NCBI GenBank assembly: GCA_013398275.1
Contig: VZSE01004149.1
Location: 1 to 64,000 of the forward strand
Direction: 5' to 3'
Origin: Promerops cafer
Taxonomy: Eukaryota; Chordata; Aves; Passeriformes; Nectariniidae
Length of the DNA: 64,000 bases
Below, one piece after another: positions 12,101-22,493 of this stretch (positions within the stretch are counted from its first letter, which is position 1; each line of letters starts with the position of its first letter). Both the position numbers and the translations under genes were made by a program. The notes below the pieces were generated by a model, which was given only the letters and a program-made list of their open reading frames with translations, had not been told where the DNA came from and did not search any database.

Positions 12101-15100
12101 TACTGGCATCTGAACCTATACATGAGCAACACTTCCCTTCAGTCTCTGCAGAGAAGGAAAGGACACAGTGTTCTGAGGAAGCACTAACTAGCTCAGAGTT
12201 CATCAATATCCCTGGAGACACAAGAGGTTCGCTTACCTCCCAGCATGGCCACAAACTGCTCCAGTAAATACAGGATCTGTTTAATGTACATCAAATTCTT
12301 TGCCTTCAAACGTTTCCTATGAAAAATGAGACACGTTTAGGCCCCAAAACCTCTTCAGGGACTAACCAAAGCAGCTGAGCTGCAGAAACAAGTACATGAA
12401 CTCTTCTTCATTTTGGAGAGACAGGAACTAAGATTTCTTCCAAGTTCACTCTCTCTGTTTGTGACAGGGCACAGTCTTCTGGATATCCTGCCTAAGGTCA
12501 TCCCAAAGCATTTACCCATGCTCCCCCCACTGTTCCTACCATTGCACTTCTCCTTGCATATTAATTATAGTTGGTTTATTACAATCGCAGTGATGCCTCA
12601 AGACCCTGTTGCAATAATGCTCCAAAAATTCAGAGTTATTAGCATTAAATGCAATAATCAGCCACTGCAGGGATGGCAACATGCAGAGCCAAAACGCACA
12701 TACAGCTTCCTCCTCCTCCTCAGTTTCCTGCTTCTCCCATAATGCCAGTCAGCATGACAAAAGACTAAGGGAGAGACATGAAAGACTGAATCTTTTGAAA
12801 CTCTGCATCACAAAGTAGAAGTGATTAGAGGGAGATATTGGGAAAGGAACTGAGTGTATAAGGGGAAAACAGAATCCTCAGGGTGTTCCCTTCTCGCTGC
12901 TTAATAGCAGCCCCAAGAGTCTGACTTAGATGGATTCTAGACAGAGATAACGAAGCAAGTGTCTTTCATCTGCAGAACTCTTAATGCAGTAACTTTCCAC
13001 AGGGGAAAAGCAAGAACAACCCTGCAGCCAAGGCATCCACAGACCTTGCCTCTGCTGAGCTGTTTTCCCCCAAGATCCTCACCTGTATCGCTCCATGTAC
13101 TGCAACAGCTGGGAGTGGGCACAGCACAGCTACACAAACAGAAAGCAGAAGCTGTTGTTATAAAGCAGAGAAGAAAGGGCACTGCTGGAAGCAGACCTCC
13201 CTCTCCATTAGCAGGCCAGGCTGTGACTCACCTGAGAGCCAGTGACCTCGGCACTATGGATACAGGTGATGGTGTCTGTGAGGTTGTGGGCCTCGTCAAT
13301 GATCACAACCTGGTCCTTCAGCTTGATCCCAGCAGCGTTCCTGGTAGGCTCATGCAAAAGCATCTGATAGGGCAGCACCACCAGCTACAGGAGAAGCACA
13401 CACTGCCCTGATTCCAGCTCTCATCCTTACAAACCTAAGGCATTCTACAACCACTCATTAACAGCCTGTATCAGAGGGCCATGCAGAATTCAGCCAAGTG
13501 ACTTACTCTTATTATGGGAAAGGTAGGAACAAAACCAGGAGCACACGCTTGAGAGGGGCACTAGGATGTTAGCTGAAGAGAAATGATTATCCTACAATTG
13601 CATATGGGCTCAGGTTACCTTCCAAATCTCCTTTGGAGCACTGAAAGCATGTCTTCAGAGAGAACCCAGCAAGGAAGAAGAGTGGTGTAAGAGTACACCT
13701 GTATGTCAGTATTGCCTCACACTTGCTGAACTGTTCAAGTATTTCAAAATGCTGAGACATACAGCATTCTTATGAACTTCTGATGGGAATTCTCATTTAC
13801 CTTTGCTTTCTGAGCAAAAGTACAGCTGACAGAAACACAGCCTTTTTACAGACTCCCCCAATCTAAGTAACAGTACTAGAGGAAGCACACCATCAGTTCA
13901 TTCTTAGAGTGCGTGGCATTAATGCCACTAAAACTGTTATGCCTTACCTGAGCAGCAGGGATGGCAAATCTACTCCCATAATATGGGCAGGCTTTGGTCT
14001 CCCTTCCCAAGGACACCAACTGCTCAATATCCTTCACTTCCACTAGAACTTCATCACGGAGAAACTGCATTTGCTCATAGGAATAAAACGGGCACGTGGT
14101 GCGACTGACACGCCTCTTCTTCCCCTCATTCTCCTCATCGCTTTTCTTTTCTAACAGCAGAAATCAAAAGAAAGCTACGAGCAACACACACAACAGCCTA
14201 GAATAACCACTTTGCAGAACCTCATGGATTTCAAAGCAAGCTTTGTCCTGTGTGTTCCTGACCTATCACCTATTCAAAAATTATTCAGCAGTAACATTTC
14301 CATCTCCAGTGGACACTACTCTTGCCAGTTAGATTTAGCATGTGACGTCTTCCAACATTTCTAGCATTGAGTTAACAAACACAAGTATCTTTCTGTGCAG
14401 AAGTCCTGACCAGCTTAAGACACTCAGAAAATTCATCCCGATCTCAGCAAGCCTGGAGATCAGGAAAAGCACCAAGGATTCCTGTTCCTCCAACCTGTCA
14501 TTTCCAAGCTTCTACCACTCCTGCTAGAACTGATTGGCAGTGCCCACTGCCTCCACACTCTCATGACACCTTTGTTAGGAATTTCTTCCCCAGGCTGGGA
14601 GCATTCTTACCATGTTTGTTCTTTTGCATCTCCATGCAGCGGTCATTGATGAGCTGGAGAGCACCCAGGCGTCGCACGTCCTCATTCACACACAGATTCT
14701 GGCACGTGCAAAGAGAGGAAGAGGAAGGGAGTGAATTCACAGCTGAGTGCCCCCATGTGCACCCTCTGCTGTAAAACAAAAGATTTTCTTTAAAGCAATC
14801 TCAGGCTGGATTCCAAAAAGGAAAAGTCTACCAGTCAGACATTGTACATAGTAACTGCTACAAACATGCTCAAAACTCACAGAAACTTTTAGAAAAAAAA
14901 GAGGGCTCACTGCTACACAACGGCTTCTAAAAAATGCTGCTAGAAGTACTAGTCTGCTAAGAGAAGCACCTTCTCAGTGACTCAGACATCTGTAATATTC
15001 CATATTAGAAAAGGTAAAACATATTCTTGTATTTACATCAAAGGGTAAATGACCAAAACAAAGTTCACAGAAAAATGTGCGTCACACACAGATCTGTGTT

Positions 15101-18100
15101 GCGACCCATGGCTGCCTTAGTTTTTCAACAGGAGACTCAGCCAGTCCCCAAGGTGACTTCTGTGGCACCAGATCCACACAGCTCCTGGCAGTGTGTTCTG
15201 GGTCCCTTGAGAACACCACCACGTACCTGCCTGGATCCCAAGGAGACCAGACGCGTGTCTTTGCCAAAAGGACTTTTCTGCACCTCGCGCACAAACTGGG
15301 ACAGCTGGGAGTGGGTGCGGCTGCAGTAGTAGATCTGCAAAGAGGAAGAACAAAGGGAAGACAAGAAGAACATGGAAGCCAATCCCTACCTATGACCAAT
15401 CCTATGAGGAAGCAGTCAAGCACTTTCAGCAAGGTTCACCTTGCTCAAGCCTTCAAAAGCACAAGGGAAGGCACATGTTTGAGTGTCACCTTAAAACTGC
15501 TGAGGCCAAAAGCCCCATCTTTGTTTTCTCCTCTGCATTTGCCTTTGTTTCCATTTAATTTTCCTATAGAAAAGGTCTCTATAAAACAGGGAGAGTAACA
15601 AAAAACTATTTATTGCTGTGTGGATTTACAGCAAACCACAGCAAAAACTAAGCAGTGGTAGCACAGCAAGCTGCTTAGGCAGGTAGTGTAGTCCAGGAGA
15701 CAAGCACAGCAGAACTAGCTGTCTTTATCAACAAACCTGGCAGGTTTTGAAAGCTGGTTCCTAAATCCTTCTGTACTGCCTGTTGAAAAGGTGCAAGGAA
15801 GCCATAATTCTGCTCACTCCTACACTATTCTATGAAGTGGCACTATTTAATTTCCCCATCTCACCTTAGTCACATGCTCCTCTTCCAAATCATCATCATC
15901 TTCTTCCAGCCTAAGAAAAGAGAAAGCTCAAACAGTTTCCTTTCAGCAGACCACTGACAGTAAGAATCAAATGATGCTCCACCACAAGAGTGAGGTGTCA
16001 AGAGAGGTGATTAAGTCATCTCAAAAAGAGCCTCAGAACTCATCTCAGGTGGTAAAAGAAAATTTAACTTTTTAAGAACAGTGTAAGTGTGCATAATCAA
16101 GTCAAGCCTTTCTCTTTAAATGAAAAATTTCTCCTGGGCTGTGCCTTTTTTCCAAGTTCAAGAATTTTTTTTTTTGTTTTAATTCAGGGGCCTCTAAGCC
16201 TCAGGCATAAGGTAATCAGTGCTATACTATTCTTTGGTGAGCTTATTTATTTATTTTTGTAAAGCTTTCCCATTAGAAGCAATTTACCACCCTCCAGATA
16301 TTGCATAAAGAAAGGCTTCAGGAAAGCATTCAGCTGCCATAGAGCTCCTCAAAGGCAACAGCAGTTCAATGTTTGATAAACTAACTACATAATAAAAAAA
16401 GTAGTTAAGTGTTCTTCAATTTTTAAGGCAGAAGGATTTGTCTAGACGCTAATTAGTAAATTTGTAATTTAAATGTGTTTGATCTTTTGTGCTGAATTAT
16501 GGCTTCTGGCTTTCTGCATAAAGCAAATGCATGAGAGAGAAAAGTGTGCATGGGATTTTCATGCCAAAGCTCTGTCTTCAGAAATGTGAACATCTCTGCC
16601 TTTAGAGTATCAAAAGATGCCAGTGCTAATCTGCAGAACTGACAGCTACCTCTGGTGTCCTGAGTTCCATTCTGCTTTTCTAATGCAAGGAACTTGATCT
16701 CAGGTCATTCACTCAGCATCCAGAGGCACTCTTTGGGAAGCTGGGCATGGATAAAGACAGGACACTGCCACACATTTTAAGATGCACTTTCTCAGAAAGC
16801 ACTTCAAGTCACTCAGATCAGTCTAACAAAAGTTAAGAAAAACCAATACAAACCAAACTAAAATCCCCCCAAACAACCAATTAAATAAAACCCCAGAACA
16901 ACCACCACCTTACACTGTTTGAAAAGGTGAGAAACACTTTTTAAATAAAATCTGCACAACTTCTTTAATCAGGGCAAGACAAAAATGAGACAGAAAATGT
17001 TTCCTTAGCATGGAATCCCCTCAGTCCCTGTCCTTACCCAGATACCACTTTCTTTTCATCGTCACTCTCATATTCAGCAAGAACCAGCTCCTCGTCGTTG
17101 TGATCCAGCTGGTCTAGAGCACCCTCTCCAGCTCCCTGTGAAAGAGCCTCCTGGCTGAGCTGAAGAAGGCGCTTTGCCTCATCCTCCTCACATCTCTGGA
17201 AGGAACACAAAGGCACAGAATTTCCCATATAAAAAGAGAGTAGCACAGGGGTTGCTTTATGGCATGAACAGCTCAGAAGGCAGCACAGAAGTCCCTCACA
17301 GAAGGCTGAAGCTGTTCAGCCCTACAGAAGGCAACTGTTACCAACAACCAAAGACTTGCCCACGCAGAAGGTTATGAAGGGGAAACATAAAGGACCTTCT
17401 CTGCAAAAGGCCAGCTGAACTAATAGACCCTCAATGAAATGTTCCTGTAATACAGTATTAGTTGCTTAAAGGGGCCCATAAAAGATGTCTGCCTGAGAGA
17501 AAATAGTGTGTAAATAAACCTAAACAAACAAACACGTAAGGACATAATCAAACACTCTGTGCACATCTAACTCAAAGCTAGAATCAGCTCAGCATGTGGT
17601 TTAGAACAAGATTTCTCTTGCTGTTTTTTCTCCAGTTGTGTGACTGTCACTCTAACACAAGTCTAACTCTCTACAAAAATTCAGTTGAACTGTTGAAGAC
17701 CAGTTTTCTGATTAACTTTTGTGTCACAACAAAGAAAAGTTCATTTTTTTCCATCTCAAAACAGTATCTTCCAACGTCAATGAGCATTTTATTACCATGG
17801 CATTATACAGAAAATGCAGTTAGACTACACTACAGAAAGATTAATCAGTTGCTTTTCCAAATCTCCATAATATTTCTGTCATTTGCTTTCTTGCTTTTCA
17901 TCATGCTTCTCATTTCACATGCTCTTCATCCTCTTTTAAGAGACAAGTTCTTTGTTCCATTTGTTTTTTATTTGCCATTCTTTACTATTTCTGTCATGTC
18001 CTTTTGACAAGAGTTGACCAAAACATTACACAGTATTTGAGATAGAGCATATTAGAAATTAATAGCCTGGCAGCCTAATAAATCTATTTATCTGGGGACC

Positions 18101-19632
18101 TGAACTGAGTATTTCTGGGAAGTTTGACTCATATAATCAAAAACCATCAAGAGCACTGAGGCCAGTTCATGCATCTAAATGAGAGGAAATATATATCTGT
18201 GAACCTTAATACCATTTTTATTCCAGAAGTATAGACTGTTCACACATGCTCATAAAACAGAGATCTTTCATTAAAAAAGCCTCCAAGTATTAAAGCTTTT
18301 AAAAGAAAAGCAGAGGGCCAGAAGGCAATCAGAACACACATCATTTCTGCCCATACACAAAAACTGTCACAGGAAATTATCAATGCACAAATTGTTTTTC
18401 ACATCTGTACTTTTAAAAGAAAATCTAACAATTCATTTCAGATGACCAATTTCAGAAACCTCATACAAAGAGCTCCTCAAACAGGTGGGTTGGAAAAGTC
18501 AGTGTGAAGTCACACAATAAGCAAGTATGGACGACACTGAAGGTAACCAAAACAGAAAGTTCTGATCTCTGTGGAATAACTCACCTTCCTCTTTGCTGCG
18601 TATTTTAACTGCACGTTGTGCCGAATTTTCTCAAGACGATCTTCTCGCTTTTTCCTTCTGATCTGCTCTTCCTACAAAAATGGGAGAGTGTAGGCAGGAT
18701 GAAGTGGATTTAGTCCTCAACCCTTGCTATCACTACTTATGCTCTAGGCAGAGAAAAAAGACTAACAGAAACAAAGTTGCCAGTACAGGGTGCTGTTCTC
18801 CCAGCGTGCTCGCCTACTGAGTGCTATTCTGCTCAAAGCAATACAGTTTCCTGTCCTGGGCAACCTGCAGGCAAAGACACCACCACCACCAAATTTGCCT
18901 CACCTGTTTTCCACTCATCATTCAGGATACAGGAACAGTTTGCCCGGAGAGGTGGTGGAGTTCCCTTCCCGGGAGATGCTAAAAAGCCGCCTGAACAGTG
19001 GGTACCGCGCTCTAGGGACTCTGCTCGAGCAGAGACGCTGTTCTAGGTGGCCCCAGGGGTCCCTTCCAGCCCCGGCCATTCTGTGACTATGTGATATCAG
19101 CCCTGCCGATCCTTCCCTCGTTATTTCACCCGTCCTCTACACACGAGCGCCTCCCCACCTTCAGCCTGTCCACCATGTCCCGCTCCTCTTTCTTCTGCAC
19201 GAAGGCCGTGACCCAGTCCGGCTGCCCGGCCGTGTCCGCGCCGCCCGGGGTCAGCTGCGGGGTCAGTCCGTCCTGCCCGCCGGCCCCAAGCGCCAGCAGC
19301 CGCGCCTCCTCCTGCCGCCGCTTCTCCTCCCAGTCCCGGAGCCAGGACAGGGCCCCGCAGATGAGGCTCAGCGATTTTCCCTGTCACGGAGAGCCAACAA
19401 GGTGAGGAGCCCTGCCGCCACAGCCGCGGCCCCGCTTGGCCACAGTCGCGGCTCGGCCCCGCCGCCTCACCGTGCCCGTGGGGCTCTCGAAGATGCCAAC
19501 CCGGCCGGCCTCCAGCGCGCCGTACAGGGCCTCCATGAACTGCTCCTGGATGCGGTACGGAGTGTAGGGGAACGGGAACCGGCCCGGTGCAGGGCCCGCC
19601 GCCGCCGCGCTCTCCGTCCCGGCGCTCTCCAT
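3152..19632 (-). CDS. DDX11: DDX11/ChlR1 Fe-S DNA helicase, complete gene
   Basis: XPD-family 5'-3' DNA helicase acting in sister-chromatid cohesion and replication-fork repair. Exons (+ coordinates, 5' to 3' of gene): 19471-19632 (ATG at 19632), 19159-19380, 18585-18671, 17038-17195, 15865-15910, 15227-15334, 14611-14698, 13948-14150, 13232-13384, 13083-13129, 12237-12316, 11031-11075, 10839-10906, 10396-10434, 9802-9925, 9133-9267, 8566-8678, 8120-8192, 7650-7753, 6948-7097, 4974-5042, 4702-4802, 4205-4289, 3552-3627, 3242-3396; these give 897 codons with phases that agree throughout. Walker A (SPTGT then GKS) spans exons 1-2. The Fe-S region is exons 14611-14698 and 13948-14150 (NLCVNEDV, DRCMEM, TTCPFYS, KACPYYGSR: four cysteines). 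DEAH (IIDEAHNL) is in 13232-13384. Helicase motifs V/VI (GGKMSEGINF, SIGRAIRH) close the gene. The terminal exon (3152-3184, 10 residues and stop) is a guess from an acceptor site. Length is close to the vertebrate protein (about 900 residues). Acidic insert LEEDDDDLEEE is at 15865-15910. Confidence 0.95.
9562..9606 (-). mobile_element. Short CR1-type LINE 3'-end remnant in a DDX11 intron
   Basis: The stretch with CATAGAATTACATCATTCAGC and the following AAAGGGACCTC resembles the reverse complement of the CR1 3' terminus. It is very short and diverged, lying between DDX11 exons 9133-9267 and 9802-9925. Confidence 0.5.
18925..19092 (+). mobile_element. CR1 LINE 3' fragment in a DDX11 intron
   Basis: Contains the characteristic CR1 3' end on the + strand (GAGGTGGTGGAGTTCCC near 18948, then GGTCCCTTCCAGCCC near 19059 and ATTCTGTGACTATGTGAT at the end). 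It sits antisense to DDX11 in the intron between the second and third coding exons, right next to exon 2. The 3'-truncated shape is typical of avian CR1 copies. Confidence 0.85.
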
Positions 19633-19780
19633 ACCGCCCGCTTCGAAGCGGGCGCCGGTGCCGCCCCCGCCCCTTCCCGTGACGCGACGGAAGGGCCGCC
19701 CCGCGCTGCCCTCCACGCACAGCCGCCCCCTTCCCGAGCCCCCAAAGCCGGCCCGCCGCTCACCCCTCTTCCCCGTTCCT
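19150..19780 (-). promoter_or_regulatory. CpG-island promoter of DDX11
   Basis: A strongly GC- and CpG-rich block covers DDX11 coding exons 1 and 2 and about 150 bp upstream of the ATG, flanked by AT-richer sequence on both sides. No TATA box is evident. This is the expected promoter type for a replication/cohesion housekeeping gene. The next gene (zinc finger) runs in the same direction and ends about 1.2 kb upstream, so there is no sign of a bidirectional promoter. Confidence 0.75.
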
Positions 19781-19789
19781 TCCCATCAC

Positions 19790-20807
19790 ACGCAGGGACA
19801 GAAGATTAGATTACAGAAGGGGAAAAAAAAAAGGTTTTATTTAGGATGGAAACGCACAGTGTGTAATAAAATATTGCAATATAGAAGAGGTTTATATAAT
19901 ACTCAGTCATTAAATGCCGAACTGTATATGTTAATACTCTGGAAACAGCAGTGACCTAGAGAGTGGCATAGAAAGAACAAGTCAATTGCAATCAGCCTCT
20001 GGACCAGCAGTGAGAACTCACTGTGTACCGGTTCAGACTAGGCCATCTGGGGGCAAATCCTTTCTTTTTGGGTTAAATAATACAAGGCCACATTTTTGTC
20101 CATGTTTTGTTGATGTCCTTGGAAGGAGTTTCAAATCAGCAACAACAAATCTGGGAGAAGCTACAGACTGCCTTTCAACTGGAAGCACTTCTGCATCCAG
20201 GTCTTCTGGGAACAGCCATTAGAGTTTTGTGTTAGCTAGCTATCATGAGGTAGGAATTCTTTGTCCCATGTAAGATTTGGAAAATAGAAAAGACAAACAG
20301 ATTGAAGTTCAGCTCCAAAGTCTCACTCTGAAAAGGTCTGGAAATGCCTTGTCAAACACTGTGTAAACTTACTACGTTCATAAAAATAAGGTAGTAGAAA
20401 GAAGAGTTCCTAAGCCTATTACAGCATCTAACAAGCCAAAATTTTGAATTAGAACCAACCTGGAACACTTTATTCTGATCTTCACCATAGCTGTATTTTA
20501 CAAGCCCTATTCTCCCAGTTATTATTCTATTATTCTAGCATATATTCACAGTCCCCACTTACCCTGAAGCTGGCGCTCATTCCTCAGGCTCTTGGCACTC
20601 TTCCTAAACCCCCAGCACTCGACTCCTGGGACTAACTCCCTGTTTTCAGATCTCCTGAAGTTTTTTGTGCCTCTGGGGTTAAGCACCCAGCCCTAACACC
20701 AGATATACCATGTCTCCAGTCAGTCTCCTCCCACCGTGGTTCTCACCATGCATTCAGGTACCCCCAAAAACTACTTTATATTCCAGCTCTGAACATCCAC
20801 TCCAGGC
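19790..20807. other. Spacer between zinc-finger gene 3' end and DDX11 promoter
   Basis: Holds the likely 3' UTR of the zinc-finger gene (- strand) and ordinary AT-richer sequence. The - strand AATAAA at about 20470-20475 is a good candidate cleavage signal, with another near 19836. No exon, RNA gene or transposon is recognised. Confidence 0.5.
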
Positions 20808-22493
20808 TTACTGCAGAAGCGAGCGGGCGGTGAGGATTCTTCTACTCACCAGACATTTATAAGGTTTCTTGGCTGTGTGGATTTTCAAATGCACTTTAAG
20901 TGTTGAGCTTTTCCGGAAGGTTTTCCCACACTCAACACATTTGTAGGGCTTTGTTCCCGCGTGGATCCTCAGGTGGGCACCGAGGGCCGAGCTGTGCCGG
21001 AATGTTTTCCCACACTCCTCACACTTGTAGGGTCTCTCGCCACGGTGGATCCTCAGGTGCACGTTGAGAGCTGAGCTGCGGCGGAAGCTGTCCCCGCACT
21101 CCACACAGATGTAGGGCCGCTCCTCGGTGTGCAGGCTCTGGTGCTTGGCCAGAGTGGAGTGGTCGCTGCACCTCCGGCCACACTCGGCGCACTGGAAGGG
21201 GCTGGGCAGGAGGCCACCGTGGCACACGGGCAAGGCCTTTCCCCCGTGGATCCGGCGGTGAGTGGTGAGCGCCGAGCTCTGGCTGAAGCCCTTCCCGCAC
21301 ACAGGGCACTTGTAGGGCCTCTCACCCGTGTGCGTTCGCATGTGTGTCACCAGCGAGGAGCTCTGCCGGAAGGTCTTCCCACACTCTGTGCACTCATAGG
21401 GTTTCTCTCCCGTGTGAATCCTCTGATGCCGAATGATGGCTGAGCTGTCCCGGAAACGCTTCCCACACTCCTGGCACTTGTGGGGCTTCTCTCCGGTGTG
21501 GACCCTGCGATGTATGATCAGGGAGGAGCGGTCGCTGAAACTTTTCTCACAGCGAGAGCAATTAAAGGGTTTCTCACCCCTGTGGCTTCGCTGGTGGACG
21601 ATGAGATGTGAATTCTGGCTGAAGCTCTTCCCACATTCGTTGCACAGGTAGTGTCTCTCTCCCGTGTGGGTGCGCTGGTGCCTGATCACGTTAGACCTCT
21701 GGCTGAAGGTCTTCTCGCACTCGCTGCACTGGTAGGGCTTCTCCCCTGTGTGGATCCTCTGGTGTTTGATCAGGTCTGAGTTGCGGGTGAAACTCTTCCC
21801 ACATTCGGAGCAGCTGAAAGGTTTCTCTGCCAGGTGGATCCTCTGGTGTTTGATCAGGTCTGAGTTGCGGGTGAAACTCTTCCCACATTCGGAGCAGCTG
21901 AAAGGTTTCTCTGCCAGGTGGATCCTCTGGTGTTTGATCAGGTCTGAGTTGCGGGTGAAACTCTTCCCACATTCGGAGCAGCTGAAAGGTTTCTCTGCCA
22001 GGTGGATCCTCTGGTGTTTGATCAGGTCTGAGTTGCGGGTGAAACTCTTCCCACATTCGGAGCAGCTGAAAGGTTTCTCTGCCAGGTGGATCCTCTGGTG
22101 TTGGCTCAGGTACGAACTCCGGCTGAAGCTCTTCCCGCACTCGGGACACTTGTAGGTTTTCTCCCCCACCTGCTGAATCCAAATGGCACTGTTCCCACAC
22201 ATGGGCAGGTCTGACTCGTCCCCAGCGAGGATAGCCTTGCTGATGTGGGCTTTACCACTGTCCTTGCACTCCCAGACTTCCATCCCATAAGGAGGTACCA
22301 TTCCCTGTCTCTTTGGAAAACGTGTCTCCATCTCACTTTCTCTTTCCAGCTCCTGCTTGTGGTCCCATCTCTGATCGGCCTCCTGGAGGGAATCTCCTGT
22401 GAGCTTTCTGGAGGGGAACAGATGGAGTTCAGCTCTCACTGAACTTTCCTGATGAAGTTCCTGATGAAGGCTGCCCTTCTGTGTGTCACCCAT
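20808..22493 (-). CDS. C2H2 zinc-finger protein, 15 fingers plus a decayed sixteenth
   Basis: Probable nuclear DNA-binding transcription factor of the tandem C2H2 type. The open frame extends further upstream, but I place the start at 22493: a good acceptor (CACTCCAGCAG) lies just 5' and the sequence upstream of that Met looks non-coding. This gives 561 residues. The first ~110 residues are a charged, finger-free leader with no KRAB, SCAN or BTB motif that I recognise. Then come 15 C-x2-C-x12-H-x3-H fingers. Most linkers are TGEKP-like; the linkers after fingers 1-4 are LAEKP, and an irregular ~20-residue spacer (GGKALPVC...) separates fingers 11 and 12. A sixteenth unit begins YKCLVS and loses its remaining ligands before the stop. 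Fingers 2-5 are identical. The fingers occupy one exon, as is usual in the family. Further 5' exons were not identified. The family is certain; the ortholog is not determined. Confidence 0.9.
   Translation of the reverse strand: MGDTQKGSLHQELHQESSVRAELHLFPSRKLTGDSLQEADQRWDHKQELERESEMETRFPKRQGMVPPYGMEVWECKDSGKAHISKAILAGDESDLPMCGNSAIWIQQVGEKTYKCPECGKSFSRSSYLSQHQRIHLAEKPFSCSECGKSFTRNSDLIKHQRIHLAEKPFSCSECGKSFTRNSDLIKHQRIHLAEKPFSCSECGKSFTRNSDLIKHQRIHLAEKPFSCSECGKSFTRNSDLIKHQRIHTGEKPYQCSECEKTFSQRSNVIRHQRTHTGERHYLCNECGKSFSQNSHLIVHQRSHRGEKPFNCSRCEKSFSDRSSLIIHRRVHTGEKPHKCQECGKRFRDSSAIIRHQRIHTGEKPYECTECGKTFRQSSSLVTHMRTHTGERPYKCPVCGKGFSQSSALTTHRRIHGGKALPVCHGGLLPSPFQCAECGRRCSDHSTLAKHQSLHTEERPYICVECGDSFRRSSALNVHLRIHRGERPYKCEECGKTFRHSSALGAHLRIHAGTKPYKCVECGKTFRKSSTLKVHLKIHTAKKPYKCLVSRRILTARSLLQ
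21757..22092 (-). repeat. Four near-identical 84-bp zinc-finger repeats
   Basis: Anchor strings recur at 21757, 21841, 21925 and 22009, exactly 84 bp apart, the length of one finger plus linker. The repeats are essentially identical at DNA level including silent sites, whereas neighbouring fingers differ widely. This indicates a recent tandem amplification, or collapse/expansion in assembly. Confidence 0.9.

Noticed and set aside
17594..18007. 137-codon hydrophobic + strand frame in a DDX11 intron
   Set aside because: T-rich intronic sequence naturally encodes Phe/Leu/Ser. No homology.
21691..22200. 169-codon frame with a repeated 28-residue unit, and its opposite-strand counterpart
   Set aside because: Out-of-frame and antisense readings of the four-fold zinc-finger repeat.
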